A stretch of DNA of 64,000 bases from Enterococcus malodoratus ATCC 43197 (GCF_000407185.1 NZ_KE136482.1:744001-808000), one strand, 5' to 3'. Positions 10,736 to 20,797 are shown, counted from the first letter of the stretch. Program-made: numbers and translations. Notes: a model not told the origin generated them from the sequence alone.

Positions 10736-11074
10736 TCATCCTGTAAATAGAATCGTCTTAGCCAGATAACTCATTTTCTTGCCTAAACTTGTTGTCTTTG
10801 GTGGATCTCCCGACGATGTAGGTTCATTTTCCATCTTGGCAAGCAGCATCTCCAAGGACCCTATATCTGGCACCTTCTTATCAGGGAAGTTTGTTTTTTT
10901 CTTTCTATTCGCTTTGACGATCCGAACTTGATTGTCTTCATATTCAACCACTGCCGGCAATGCTGTATCCTGACTATCGCTTTTTTCCTGTTCAAGGAAG
11001 CTCCAGACAAAAAAGGTTGGTTGAACAATCAGCCACGTTCCAAATAAAATAAATCTTTTTTTCATTTTACTCAC
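10736..11074 (-). CDS. Small exported protein of the Mga/adhesin operon
   Basis: 112 residues, not a recognised family. The N-terminus (MSKMKKRFILFGTWLIVQPT) is a signal or anchor sequence. The rest is charged and ends in DPPKTTSLGKKMSYLAKTIL plus FTG. That tail faintly resembles a degraded or truncated sorting signal, without a full hydrophobic stretch or a basic tail. It overlaps the upstream Mga-like gene by 8 bp and precedes the large adhesin by 34 bp. It could be a small wall or pilus accessory protein; the function is not known. Confidence 0.6.
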   Translation of the reverse strand: MSKMKKRFILFGTWLIVQPTFFVWSFLEQEKSDSQDTALPAVVEYEDNQVRIVKANRKKKTNFPDKKVPDIGSLEMLLAKMENEPTSSGDPPKTTSLGKKMSYLAKTILFTG

Positions 11075-12545
11075 CTGTATCTTCTAGTCTTTTCATATCC
11101 CTATTGAGTAATCGTTCTTTTTTTACTTGGACGATTGAATCGCCAAAAACCTCCCAATCACTGGGAGCCGGCGGATTTTTCCAAACAATTTGTTTTCCTT
11201 TGAAGCGAGGAACAACACAGTTGGATACTAAAATTTCTGTATGGCTCGTCAGCCGATCCCCTATCGCTAAGTTCAGGTCTTTAAATCCCTCAATTTGCTT
11301 AATAATGAACTTCGTATATTCCTTTCCTTGTGAAAAATCAACGAACACATCGATCGGCTTCTCCACTTGCTCTGGCGGAAGAATATCCAGCAAAATAAAC
11401 AAATAGTCATAAAAAAAACGAACCATTTGTCCATTGAGATCCTGTTGCTCTTTAGGAAGATGCTCTTTGATCACGCCCCAAATAATTTCAGAGTAAACGG
11501 GATAGACTTCATTGACCGATTGTATTTGTTTGTTCGTTGAAAAACTGGAGGTATAGAAGCTGTATATCGCGTGCCGCCTGTTTGATTGCCTGACCCTTTG
11601 CCTATAGGAATGACTGATTTCTTCGGGAAGCTGGATTTGATATTTTTCTTCTACTTGATGAAGGATCTGGGTACTGATCTGCTGGCTCTTAGTATCAATC
11701 GTTGCAAAATAGTCAAACTTAAATTCAATTTCATCCGCTTTTCTCAGTAAGCCTTCCACATACAAGAACATTAATAGATAGGACAATTCATCAACTAATT
11801 TATCCGAGTCAACTTGAGTATACGCTGACAGCTGATTCAACTCTGCGGTTTGAAACACCTTGTTAGAAGACAAAAAAGAATCATCAAGCGAACGATCATT
11901 CTTGCAACGAACCAAACTTAGTGCCGTTAACACCTTCAACTTGCCCTTTTGCGTCGGAGTCAATCGCAAATCAAAGTGGAACGTCAAAAACTCAATGACT
12001 TTTTTTGCCGCCTGATTGATCGAATCAGAAAAGGGGCAATAATACCCATTCAATGCTTCAAAGATGATCGTACTGATACTATTTCGAATCATAAGTTCAT
12101 CCCCTGCAAACTTGCCCTTTTTTATTTTTATCCCCAGTGGTTTAAAAAAGGTGATCAGCTGTTTGCGTGCAGCATAAGCTTTTGACGTACTCAAGAAATG
12201 CTCTTGCGCGTATCCATCAATCGTCCCTTGCCCTTCCAGCAAATAGATCATCAGCGGAAAAATATGACTCGTCTCAAAATAGTGAATCTGTAAGAGTTTG
12301 ATCACTTTCAAATCGATATCCTGAAGCTGTACCACATCGTCTTGTACGATTACTTTCGAATCAAAGCCGTTATTGTGCAGGTCATAATTGATATTATGGA
12401 TATATTTTTTAATTTTAAACGTGGATTGACCGGTTAACTCTTCCAGCTTTGATATAGAAATATACTCATCAATCGTCAGATCTAGCAGCCGAACAATAAA
12501 CAATTGGTATCGTTGTTCTTCATCTAGCAATTCATAGATATCCAA
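11067..12545 (-). CDS. Mga-family transcriptional regulator
   Basis: 492-residue stand-alone regulator of the Mga/RofA type. N-terminal HTH segments come first (about residues 20-60, with ISISKLEELTGQSTFKIKKY) and a second winged helix near 100-140. The central region is PRD-like and the C-terminal part EIIB-like. The start is probably TTG at 12545, with GAGAGGG about 10 bases upstream. Such proteins activate virulence and adhesin genes in streptococci and enterococci and can be phosphorylated by the PTS. It overlaps the small exported gene and leads the adhesin operon, so autoregulated control of that operon is inferred. Confidence 0.8.
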   Translation of the reverse strand: MDIYELLDEEQRYQLFIVRLLDLTIDEYISISKLEELTGQSTFKIKKYIHNINYDLHNNGFDSKVIVQDDVVQLQDIDLKVIKLLQIHYFETSHIFPLMIYLLEGQGTIDGYAQEHFLSTSKAYAARKQLITFFKPLGIKIKKGKFAGDELMIRNSISTIIFEALNGYYCPFSDSINQAAKKVIEFLTFHFDLRLTPTQKGKLKVLTALSLVRCKNDRSLDDSFLSSNKVFQTAELNQLSAYTQVDSDKLVDELSYLLMFLYVEGLLRKADEIEFKFDYFATIDTKSQQISTQILHQVEEKYQIQLPEEISHSYRQRVRQSNRRHAIYSFYTSSFSTNKQIQSVNEVYPVYSEIIWGVIKEHLPKEQQDLNGQMVRFFYDYLFILLDILPPEQVEKPIDVFVDFSQGKEYTKFIIKQIEGFKDLNLAIGDRLTSHTEILVSNCVVPRFKGKQIVWKNPPAPSDWEVFGDSIVQVKKERLLNRDMKRLEDTGE

Positions 12546-12897
12546 TTCTATTCTTCCCTCTCACTCGTCTATATATTTTTAAGAATTCAGCCTTATCTCT
12601 GACAACGAAAACAGTGCAGAGAATGGCAAAAAAGTTTTTTTTAGTACGAGAATAACACAGTTGTTATGTTTGCTCCTAACGATAACTAAGCAGCAGATTA
12701 GCGGCTAATGGCCCATTTTCTTGTTCGCAGATTGCGTTTTCCTCCCATTTGCTATCTTATGACATAATGGCGTTTTAAATTGAGCAATGTGCCACTATTT
12801 TTTTTTATTTTTTCGTCAAAAGTAAAATATTAAAAAAAAATGTCCTGTTCAAATTTTTTTACCCATCTGAGAAAAATTTTATTTTTGACTACGCAAA
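12546..12897. other. AT-rich intergenic region upstream of the Mga-like gene
   Basis: Noncoding and rich in A/T runs. A possible minus-strand promoter for the Mga-like gene is TTGTCA (12600-12605), a 17-base spacer and TTAAAA (12577-12582). Poly-A/T tracts around 12800-12890 may be curved DNA. No gene is seen. Confidence 0.35.
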
Positions 12898-12932
12898 AAA
12901 GAAGAACTCAAAAAAAATGAGTCCTTCTTACC
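12898..12932 (-). terminator. Terminator of the alpha-glucoside RpiR gene
   Basis: Arms AAGAAGAACTC and GAGTCCTTCTT (one G-U pair) around an A/T loop, followed on the minus strand by a T-run. It lies about 70 bp downstream of the RpiR stop at 13003. Confidence 0.7.
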
Positions 12933-13002
12933 TTTAGAAACTATCAAAAAAATCCGCCGTCTTTTTTACAGCTGATACTTTATTTTCTCTAGCCGGATCT
13001 TC

Positions 13003-13767
13003 CTACTTACCTCGACAATAATCGACATAACCAAAAGCAAAGGCTTCAATCAATAAAAAGAAAGATGATGAAGTCTGCAGCCACCAATCAGTCGGGTTGG
13101 GACTGCGGCTGCTGGAAGCATAAAGGGAATAATCGGATCGGCCAGATAATAAATTGTTTTGCATATTCGTGATTGATACGATCGTTGAACGATAGGTTGA
13201 AAGAACATTTAGAACATTAAAGAGATGCTGATTCTCACCAGATAATGACAAGACAAAAATAAGATCATCTTCGGTAATGTTTTCCATGATTCGCTTAAAC
13301 TCATTGGATTGTGAAGATGCTGGAATCATTTGTGCTGGTTTTCCAATTAGAAGCAGTAAGCGTTGCAATTCTGCTGCTTGGTTCTGCTGCTTAACACCGG
13401 TTCCTAATAAATACACATTTCGGCTTTTTTCAAGTGCACGATAGATTGTCTCCCAGTTGTTATCTTCGAGATATTTTATCGTACGTTCCGCGTCAGAAAA
13501 AATCCTTTTCTTGAAGGTCGTGTCCTTCACAGCCTCGTTCGGATTATTCTGCCATTTCAAAAAATTGCGCAATTCACTAAAACCAGTAAAACCCAGCTTC
13601 TGTGTAAAGCGGATCACTGAAGATTTTGAGGAGTGGCAGATTTTCGCAAAATCGTTGGTCCCCATCGTCGTCATTTCATTCGGATGGGCACGGATGTAGT
13701 GAACCATTTGTATATCAACCTCATTTAATGTTTCATAATGCTGATTGACAATATCGGAAAAAAGCAT
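13003..13767 (-). CDS. MurR/RpiR-family regulator of the alpha-glucoside PTS genes
   Basis: 254-residue regulator. The HTH_6 domain (about 1-75; KICHSSKSSVIRFTQKLGF) precedes a SIS domain (about 110-240; VFVLSLSGENQHLFNVL). The ATG at 13767 is chosen because AGGAGG lies 6 bases before it; the ATG at 13773 is too close to that site. It is the last gene after EIIA, EIICB and the GH4 hydrolase. In Bacillus, GlvR/MalR, an RpiR-family protein next to maltose PTS and GH4 genes, is an activator. The duplicated element upstream of the two promoters here fits the same role. Confidence 0.85.
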   Translation of the reverse strand: MLFSDIVNQHYETLNEVDIQMVHYIRAHPNEMTTMGTNDFAKICHSSKSSVIRFTQKLGFTGFSELRNFLKWQNNPNEAVKDTTFKKRIFSDAERTIKYLEDNNWETIYRALEKSRNVYLLGTGVKQQNQAAELQRLLLLIGKPAQMIPASSQSNEFKRIMENITEDDLIFVLSLSGENQHLFNVLNVLSTYRSTIVSITNMQNNLLSGRSDYSLYASSSRSPNPTDWWLQTSSSFFLLIEAFAFGYVDYCRGK

Positions 13768-13844
13768 AACCATCCTCCTTATCCTTTATTCTTATTTTAC
13801 CTTACAAAAAAACGATTTCAACTTTCCTAAAAAGATTCTCGATA

Positions 13845-13884
13845 GAAAAAAGTATTAATGATCGTTTCCAATCATTAATACTTC
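13845..13884 (-). terminator. Terminator after the GH4 glucosidase gene
   Basis: Inverted repeat AAGTATTAATGAT / ATCATTAATACTT immediately after the GH4 stop, followed on the minus strand by a T-run. It may make the RpiR gene dependent on read-through or on its own promoter. Confidence 0.7.
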
Positions 13885-13896
13885 CGTTGGCGATTA

Positions 13897-15270
<1,374 letters not shown>

Positions 15271-16824
15271 TTATGGTTCACTCATTCCTAGTCTTTCGCA
15301 GATATCCTCTTTAAATCCTTGAACCCCCATACCAATAATCACTTGGACATTCGTTCCATTCAAAACGACTCCCTTTTGCTGAGAGATTTTCTCTAGTTGA
15401 GCAGAATCTACTAACGCTTCATCTTTGACGGTCACTCGCAATCTGGTGAAACAGTTTGAGATGCTCTCGATATTCACTTTTCCTCCTAGACCCGCAACTA
15501 CCAAATCAAAGTCATTGCCGCCATCGACTGAAAGTTCACCATTCGAAATGGTAGCCAAAACGGCATCTTCTTCCGTGTCATCCTCTCGGCCAGGAGTTTT
15601 GATATTCAATTTATTGATCAATAGAACAAAAACAAAGTACCAGATGACCGACATGATGACGCCGACAATAATCACTAAATAAAATTTGGTGACTGACGGA
15701 CTGAAAACAGAATTTGAAACGACCGTATCAATCAATCCGTACAGCATATACGTTCTCGCTCCGATTCCCCAAAGAATCGTTTCTGAAACGGCCGTCAATA
15801 AACTGTGGATCAACCACAATAACGGCGACGCAAATAGGAATGAGAAATCTAACGGCTCAGTGATCCCTGCAACGGCCGCCACAAACATGGAGGGCAAGAT
15901 CATTCCTTTCACTTCTTCTTTGCGGTGTTTTTTTGCACAATGGATCAACGCTAAGGAAACGGCGATCGAGCCGAATATTTTTACAAACCCAAACGTTGCG
16001 AACCTTAAGGACGGATCCAAAGTCGTGATTGATCCGGCATTCGCCATTTCTGCATAAAAGATATTCGCCGCGCCATTGTAAACCTGTCCGCCGATTTTTG
16101 CGGTTCCGCCTAAAGCGGTAAAACAAAACGGCATCCATAATAGGTGGTGCAGCCCCGTTGGAATCAAGAAACGATTTCCGAATGAATAAATGAAGACGCC
16201 TAATAATCCAGTTGTCAAAATAAATCCTGATAAGGACGAAATCCAGCCGTTTACTACCGGCCAGATATAGCTCATGCCGATCGCCGTCACTAAAATGACC
16301 GGGATCAAAATCATAAAGGAGAAACGTGAGCCGCCGTAGATGCTTAAGAAATCGACGAACTCTTTATCTGAGAAACGATTGTGAATAAAAGCTACGAGAC
16401 AGCCCACCAACATTCCTAGAAAAACGTTCATATCCACAACCTGAAATCCTAAAACAACCGCTTGACCGGTCCCAAAAAGTCCCATTCCACCCGCTTCAGC
16501 CAATTGATTCGTTAACGTCAGCCAAGCATTGTTGGCCGCCAAAAAGAATAAAAATGCGATCAATGATATAAGTGCTGCCTCAACTTTTTTCTTTTTTGCT
16601 AAAGACGCTGTGATTCCTACACAAAAGATCAATGCCAAATTATTTAACATGCTGTCCATCATCGTCTTGATCAATCCGCCAAAGGTCTGTAAAACATTCG
16701 GCATGAATTCCAATTGTAAAATAACAGAAATTGCCAGGAATAACCCCATCACCGCCATGAACTTGACTGGAACGATCACCGCTCTGGAAAAGTCCTGCAT
16801 TGTCTGAGAAAATTTACTTTTCAT
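15271..16824 (-). CDS. PTS alpha-glucoside EIICB (MalB/GlvC type)
   Basis: 517-residue fused permease. The N-terminal EIIC domain (about 1-420) has some ten membrane segments and the motif FLIPTGLHHLLWMPF. The C-terminal EIIB domain (about 435-517) has its active Cys in SNCFTRLRVTV. It imports and phosphorylates alpha-glucosides, taking phosphate from the separate EIIA at 16999. It is followed by the GH4 hydrolase, giving a complete uptake and cleavage route. It has its own promoter with the conserved 25-bp element upstream. Confidence 0.9.
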   Translation of the reverse strand: MKSKFSQTMQDFSRAVIVPVKFMAVMGLFLAISVILQLEFMPNVLQTFGGLIKTMMDSMLNNLALIFCVGITASLAKKKKVEAALISLIAFLFFLAANNAWLTLTNQLAEAGGMGLFGTGQAVVLGFQVVDMNVFLGMLVGCLVAFIHNRFSDKEFVDFLSIYGGSRFSFMILIPVILVTAIGMSYIWPVVNGWISSLSGFILTTGLLGVFIYSFGNRFLIPTGLHHLLWMPFCFTALGGTAKIGGQVYNGAANIFYAEMANAGSITTLDPSLRFATFGFVKIFGSIAVSLALIHCAKKHRKEEVKGMILPSMFVAAVAGITEPLDFSFLFASPLLWLIHSLLTAVSETILWGIGARTYMLYGLIDTVVSNSVFSPSVTKFYLVIIVGVIMSVIWYFVFVLLINKLNIKTPGREDDTEEDAVLATISNGELSVDGGNDFDLVVAGLGGKVNIESISNCFTRLRVTVKDEALVDSAQLEKISQQKGVVLNGTNVQVIIGMGVQGFKEDICERLGMSEP

Positions 16825-16870
16825 CTTTTTTCTCCATTCGTTTTATTGAGTATACGTATCTCTTGACCTT

Positions 16871-16899
16871 AGATTAACAACTTATGAAACCAGTTACAA
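16871..16899 (-). promoter_or_regulatory. Promoter of EIICB-GH4
   Basis: Minus strand -35 TTGTAA (16894-16899), 17-base spacer, -10 TAATCT (16871-16876). The -35 is imperfect, as expected for an activated promoter. The conserved element ends 16 bases upstream of the -35. Confidence 0.6.
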
Positions 16900-16915
16900 T
16901 CCTTCATAGGCTCTT

Positions 16916-16940
16916 TGGACCCAAGTCCACGGTTAGGAAC
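16916..16940. promoter_or_regulatory. Conserved 25-bp regulatory element, copy 1
   Basis: TGGACCCAAGTCCA palindrome, six bases, then GGAAC. The same element with the same internal spacing recurs at 17539-17563. It is probably the binding site of the RpiR-family regulator encoded at 13003. Confidence 0.65.
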
Positions 16941-16998
16941 CAGAAATCGGCGAAATAGTTTTTAATAACAAATATGTCAACTTGATAGAAAACGCCAC

Positions 16999-17469
16999 TT
17001 AGTTGAGAGTCATTGCCAATGTTTCCCCAGCCGTCATCTCTTTCAAATTTGAAGGAATTTCTAATGAGAGACCCTTCGTTTCCGTTACAATCAGCATGAC
17101 CGTATTTTTTAGCCCAGCTTTCTTAATCACTTGAGAATCAAACTCTATCAATGAATCCCCCTGCCGGACTTTCTCACCTTCCTTTACCAAAACATTAAAT
17201 CCTTGATTCTGCAGCGAAACAGTATCGATCCCAACATGAATCAACAATTCACAGCCATTTTTTAACCGCAGACCCAGTGCATGACGCATACGTTGATTTG
17301 CACTGACTACCTCGGCATCTGCCGGAGCGACGATCCTGTCCTTAATTGGTTCAATAGCGAAGCCTTGTCCCATCATCCCACTCGAAAAAACTTCGTCCTC
17401 GACATCTCCTAACGCAATAAATTCTCCACTGATTGGCGCATAGATTTTTATTCTCTTCTTACAAAACAT
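16999..17469 (-). CDS. PTS glucose-type EIIA, stand-alone
   Basis: 156-residue Crr-like EIIA. The phospho-accepting His lies in LLIHVGIDTVSLQNQGF (about residue 77) and the second active-site His in MRHALGLRL (about 62). It probably feeds phosphate to the EIICB encoded downstream, which lacks its own EIIA domain. AGGAGGAGACAAA precedes the ATG. It has a promoter with the shared 25-bp element, separate from that of EIICB, so both are controlled in parallel. Confidence 0.9.
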   Translation of the reverse strand: MFCKKRIKIYAPISGEFIALGDVEDEVFSSGMMGQGFAIEPIKDRIVAPADAEVVSANQRMRHALGLRLKNGCELLIHVGIDTVSLQNQGFNVLVKEGEKVRQGDSLIEFDSQVIKKAGLKNTVMLIVTETKGLSLEIPSNLKEMTAGETLAMTLN

Positions 17470-17493
17470 TTTGTCTCCTCCTTTGCTCCTATA

Positions 17494-17522
17494 AATGTAA
17501 ATGGTATCCGAATCGCATTCAA
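17494..17522 (-). promoter_or_regulatory. Promoter of the stand-alone EIIA gene
   Basis: Minus strand -35 TTGAAT (17517-17522), 17-base spacer, -10 TACATT (17494-17499). The conserved element ends exactly 16 bases upstream of the -35, as at the EIICB promoter. Confidence 0.6.
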
Positions 17523-17538
17523 TGCTGTTTCGCAGTTA

Positions 17539-17563
17539 TGGACCCAAGTCCAAAAACGGGAAC
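17539..17563. promoter_or_regulatory. Conserved 25-bp regulatory element, copy 2
   Basis: TGGACCCAAGTCCA palindrome followed after six bases by GGAAC, identical in plan to copy 1 at 16916-16940. Confidence 0.65.
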
Positions 17564-17611
17564 AAAAAACGAGCTCTTCATGATTCCTGCTTGAACGGAC
17601 GCACTACAAAA

Positions 17612-17650
17612 AAAGAAGGAAAGCACATGACATGCTTTCCTTCTTCCATG
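17612..17650 (-). terminator. Terminator downstream of the Gls24 operon
   Basis: Perfect 11-bp arms GAAGGAAAGCA / TGCTTTCCTTC with a run of T on the minus strand. It is the first strong terminator after glsB on that strand, about 200 bp from its stop. Nothing coding is seen between. Confidence 0.7.
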
Positions 17651-17849
17651 ATGATTGAGCTTTAATACCTAATTGTTTTTTTGTCTTGTCTTTTCTATAT
17701 AAGATAGAAGTCTTCTTCGGGGGAAACACTCTGTAAATCTAACGCATGCGTTTTGGGTACAAGCTTCACAGTGGAGCTGTATCTTTTCATTTACAGGTTC
17801 TCTGCTTCTGTCGATCTCGTATCATTAAAAGTCAATATATAGTAGAAAC

Positions 17850-18095
17850 TTATTTCGATCTTCCTAAGAAGAATGAAACAATTAAGACTAGAATGATCGC
17901 ACCAATAATTGACGGTACGATTGCCATACCAGCTAATGAAGGTCCCCAAGAACCTAACAATGCTTGACCTAAAGCTGAACCTACTAAACCAGCTACGATA
18001 TTTGCGATCCATCCCATACTATTTCCTTTACCAGTGATCGCTCCTGCGATTGCACCGATAACTGCTCCGATAATTAATGACCATAATAAACCCAT
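17850..18095 (-). CDS. glsB: GlsB/YeaQ/YmgE-family stress membrane protein
   Basis: 81-residue, very hydrophobic glycine-rich protein (MGLLWSLIIGAVIGAIAGAI) with three membrane segments, typical of the GlsB/YeaQ/YmgE (transglycosylase-associated) family. It is last in the amaP-DUF2273-gls24-glsB operon, 23 bp after the Gls24 gene. In enterococci this locus takes part in cell-envelope and bile-salt stress; the molecular role of GlsB is not established. Confidence 0.88.
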   Translation of the reverse strand: MGLLWSLIIGAVIGAIAGAITGKGNSMGWIANIVAGLVGSALGQALLGSWGPSLAGMAIVPSIIGAIILVLIVSFFLGRSK

Positions 18096-18118
18096 GATAA
18101 ATTCCTCCTATTAAATAA

Positions 18119-18700
18119 TTATTTTACTCGTGATTCACGATTTTCTTCGATTTTTTCTTGTGCTTTATCTGTTCCGCGGCTGACAGCGCCTTTAGCTTTG
18201 TCTGTTTGTTTTGACGCAAACTCACCAGTTGTTTTCGCAGCGCTGGTTACTTTGTCTTGAACCGTTTCACTGTCTTCTTCGTATTCTGCTTTTGATTTGA
18301 TGTCTACTACATGAATGTTCACTTCAATAACATCTAAATGCGTCATTTTTGCTACTTCGTCACGAATTACTTCTCTAATGCGATCAGCGATCTTAGGAAT
18401 ATCGCGTCCGTATTCAATGACAACATCCATGTCGACAGCCACTTGTTTTTTACCGACTTCTGTTTCAATACCGGTAGTAACGTTGTCTGTATTCACTAGT
18501 TTTTCTGCAATATTTGAGAAGAAACCGCCGTCCACTGTTAACAATCCATCAATTTGTTCAATAGCCGTACCGACGATTTTTTGAATCACTTTGTCCTCGT
18601 AAGTCAAATCGCCTTTCACTTCTGAAGAGCTGTTTGCATTGGTTTGTCCAGATACCGCTGCTTTCTCGTTTACATTTTTGTTTCCATAATTGTTTTCCAT
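18119..18700 (-). CDS. gls24: Asp23/Gls24-family envelope stress protein
   Basis: 193 residues from the internal ATG at 18700, chosen because AGGAGG lies 8 bases upstream; the open frame extends to 18739. The Asp23 domain covers about residues 35-140 (GDLTYEDKVIQKIVGTAIEQ). A charged, Lys/Glu-rich C-terminal tail follows (TDKAKGAVSRGTDKAQEKIE). Asp23 proteins are membrane-associated through AmaP, encoded two genes upstream. Role: general envelope stress. Confidence 0.9.
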   Translation of the reverse strand: MENNYGNKNVNEKAAVSGQTNANSSSEVKGDLTYEDKVIQKIVGTAIEQIDGLLTVDGGFFSNIAEKLVNTDNVTTGIETEVGKKQVAVDMDVVIEYGRDIPKIADRIREVIRDEVAKMTHLDVIEVNIHVVDIKSKAEYEEDSETVQDKVTSAAKTTGEFASKQTDKAKGAVSRGTDKAQEKIEENRESRVK

Positions 18701-18778
18701 TATAAATTCCTCCTGTTTGTATAAAATTAGTTGTTTCACATGCTAGTCCATCAATCTTATTTAGGAGCGGATAACCAT

Positions 18779-18976
18779 TTAGTTATTCCTGCGGCTAAAA
18801 AAATCGTCTAGTAAGTTTGTTTGTTCCAAATAATAACCAAGTGCTGTGCCTAAACCCGTTAACAAAACAATCAATAGCGTTTTGAAAAAACCGATAGACA
18901 CAAGTAATATCGCTAAAATCAAGCCAACGACCCCGAAAATAATCGGGAGTTTGTAGTGTTTAAAGATATCTTTCAT
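18779..18976 (-). CDS. DUF2273 small membrane protein
   Basis: 65 residues with two hydrophobic segments (LPIIFGVVGLILAILLVSIG and a second from about residue 30), ending in a basic tail. Small DUF2273 proteins regularly lie between amaP and asp23. GGAGGG precedes the ATG. It lies 12 bp after amaP. Its precise role is unknown. Confidence 0.85.
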   Translation of the reverse strand: MKDIFKHYKLPIIFGVVGLILAILLVSIGFFKTLLIVLLTGLGTALGYYLEQTNLLDDFFSRRNN

Positions 18977-18988
18977 ATGACTCCCTCC

Positions 18989-19564
18989 TTATTCAACTCG
19001 CGAGCGGTTCGCAGTATACTTGTCTTCCCCATCATCAAAAGACTTATAAGCAACATCCACTTTGATTTTTTCACGACTACCTAAAATTTCCTGCAGTTCA
19101 CGTTGGATATCTGTCATCAATTCTTCTGTTTTTTCAACATGGGCAGACGTACGATTCAATTGACCTTTTACTTTGACTTTGATCTTATTTTTCGTTGCTC
19201 GAACTTTGACATCAGGGGAAGAAACAAAGCCGACCTTCTGTGTTTTCGAACGAACAAATCCTTCGATCGCCTTTTTGTCTAAAGATAAACGACCTTTCCC
19301 TTCCTTGAGTACAAATGTTTGTTTCACCTTTGGATAAAAGATTAATACCAAGATGAAAATCAATAAGAGAACTGTAAAAACCAAGGCTATCCAAAATAAG
19401 TACTGGCGGAAATAATCATTTGATAGAGAATTTCTCAAAAATTCAGTGCGTCGAATCCCAAACGGCAGATTCAGATAAGGTGAACTAATCGCAATGACCA
19501 TCAAGAACACCGACATCACTATAATTGAGAGAATAATCCCAATCGCTTTTATTCCACGATTCAT
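18989..19564 (-). CDS. amaP: Alkaline shock response membrane anchor protein AmaP
   Basis: 191 residues with two N-terminal membrane segments (about 7-27 and 55-76), a cytoplasmic domain and basic stretches. The family role is to anchor Asp23 to the membrane. AAAGGAGGTG precedes the ATG. It is first in the four-gene operon amaP-DUF2273-gls24-glsB, whose gene order is conserved in Firmicutes. Confidence 0.88.
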   Translation of the reverse strand: MNRGIKAIGIILSIIVMSVFLMVIAISSPYLNLPFGIRRTEFLRNSLSNDYFRQYLFWIALVFTVLLLIFILVLIFYPKVKQTFVLKEGKGRLSLDKKAIEGFVRSKTQKVGFVSSPDVKVRATKNKIKVKVKGQLNRTSAHVEKTEELMTDIQRELQEILGSREKIKVDVAYKSFDDGEDKYTANRSRVE

Positions 19565-20149
19565 GGTGCACCTCCTTTAACAATAGTGATAAAAATGGAA
19601 CTTCTTTTCGTGCATCTGAGAGCCTTTAATTTTGAGTGATTACTTACGTAAGATCAAATAATAAAGGTTCCAGACTTGGGGCAATCGCAACTCTTGTCTC
19701 TACGATTTTGTTTCCAACTCATTCTTTTCTAAAACAGATCTTTGTCTATTTTCCGATAGAAACTCAAAGTTACTTTTGATGCTCTCCCCTCGCTTTATAA
19801 TATTATGGTAACTTGAATTATTTTATTTTTAAAACATTCTGCTCACAATATCCAAATACGCATTATTTAAGCATTAAATTTGACAATATAACGATAATAA
19901 GTTACGTGAAAATAGGTTTACAATATTATAATTGTTTTTTCCCAAAAAAATAGATTAACTGAATCCCTCATTTTGACTTGATTTCAATTTTCCTACGAGC
20001 TACTTCCGTAAACACACTTTTGATTTCCCTGATAAATTCCTTACATTAGGTTGCAAAACTGTTAGCTGAAATTCCAATGGATATACTATATACTCACTAA
20101 GTCGAATCTGTTAAAACGTTTTAATAAAAAATTTAAAAGGAGCTTTTTC
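19565..20149. other. Intergenic region between two divergent units
   Basis: 585 bp, very AT-rich, separating amaP (minus) from the CPBP gene (plus). A possible minus-strand promoter is TTGTAA, 18 bases, TATTAT around 19885-19915, but it is far from amaP. A palindrome CTTACGTAAG lies near 19646. No coding region is seen. Confidence 0.35.
20111..20124. promoter_or_regulatory. 14-bp palindrome upstream of the CPBP gene
   Basis: TTAAAACGTTTTAA is a perfect palindrome with a central CG, 26 bp upstream of the ATG. It resembles the core of LacI-family or cre-type operators. The bound protein is unknown. Confidence 0.35.
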
Positions 20150-20797
20150 ATGAACAGTCTATTTCACAAACAAATTGATTTAAAAAAAGGATTTTTTGCT
20201 ACCTTAATTGTCATTCTAGGATACATTGGTCAATTATATGGGTCACTATTCATCAATACGGTTTCCTTAGTAGTAACAACATTAATTGGTTTTTCCATTG
20301 TCTACACACCAAAAGAATTACTCTTACTTTTTTCTAAACCTCTTCATCCTTTAAAAAATACAATTAAATATTTTTTACTAAGCTGGATAATCAGTATGGC
20401 TATTGGCGTAGCTTTAACTGTAATTTTCGGATTGAATCTAAAAGCTAATCCGATTGATACTATCAATGTAAAACCGCTATTACTCCTAGTATTGCCCATT
20501 AGTTTGATGGGGGAAGAACTATTCTGCATTTACTTTTTAAGTATTTTTACTAGTAAATTTGGCCTATTCATTTCCAATGTTTTCAGTGCACTCATTTTTG
20601 GTTTGGCTCACTACTCAACCTACTATAATGGCAGCGTAGTAATTACACTTATTCATATTATCCTAATTCAAGGCGTTACAAGACTTTTGCTAAGTCAAGC
20701 TGCAATCAAAAGCAATTCTATCTGGACCAGCTGGATTATTCATGTACTATTTGATTTTTCTACAATTGCCTTACCGATATTGATAAAACTCCTTTAA
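20150..20797 (+). CDS. CPBP-type intramembrane protease homologue, degenerate motif
   Basis: 215-residue membrane protein with about six hydrophobic segments. The CPBP/Abi (CAAX protease-like) motifs are recognisable. The Glu pair is present in MGEELFCIYF, but the usual Arg of EExxxR is absent. FGLAHY gives the FxxxH motif and HVLFDF the last one. AAAAGGAG precedes the ATG. It is a single gene with its own terminator. Members act in prenyl-protein processing, bacteriocin immunity or unknown tasks. With the Arg missing, activity is uncertain. Confidence 0.7.
   Translation: MNSLFHKQIDLKKGFFATLIVILGYIGQLYGSLFINTVSLVVTTLIGFSIVYTPKELLLLFSKPLHPLKNTIKYFLLSWIISMAIGVALTVIFGLNLKANPIDTINVKPLLLLVLPISLMGEELFCIYFLSIFTSKFGLFISNVFSALIFGLAHYSTYYNGSVVITLIHIILIQGVTRLLLSQAAIKSNSIWTSWIIHVLFDFSTIALPILIKLL

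Noticed and set aside
13800-13830. cre (CcpA) site near TGAAATCGTTTTTT, also at 61280
   Set aside because: Only the left half matches the cre consensus; the right half lacks the CA end. No other convincing cre site was found by eye.
17791-18012. 73-codon minus-strand frame overlapping glsB
   Set aside because: Out-of-frame overlap with glsB, which has a strong ribosome site and family match.
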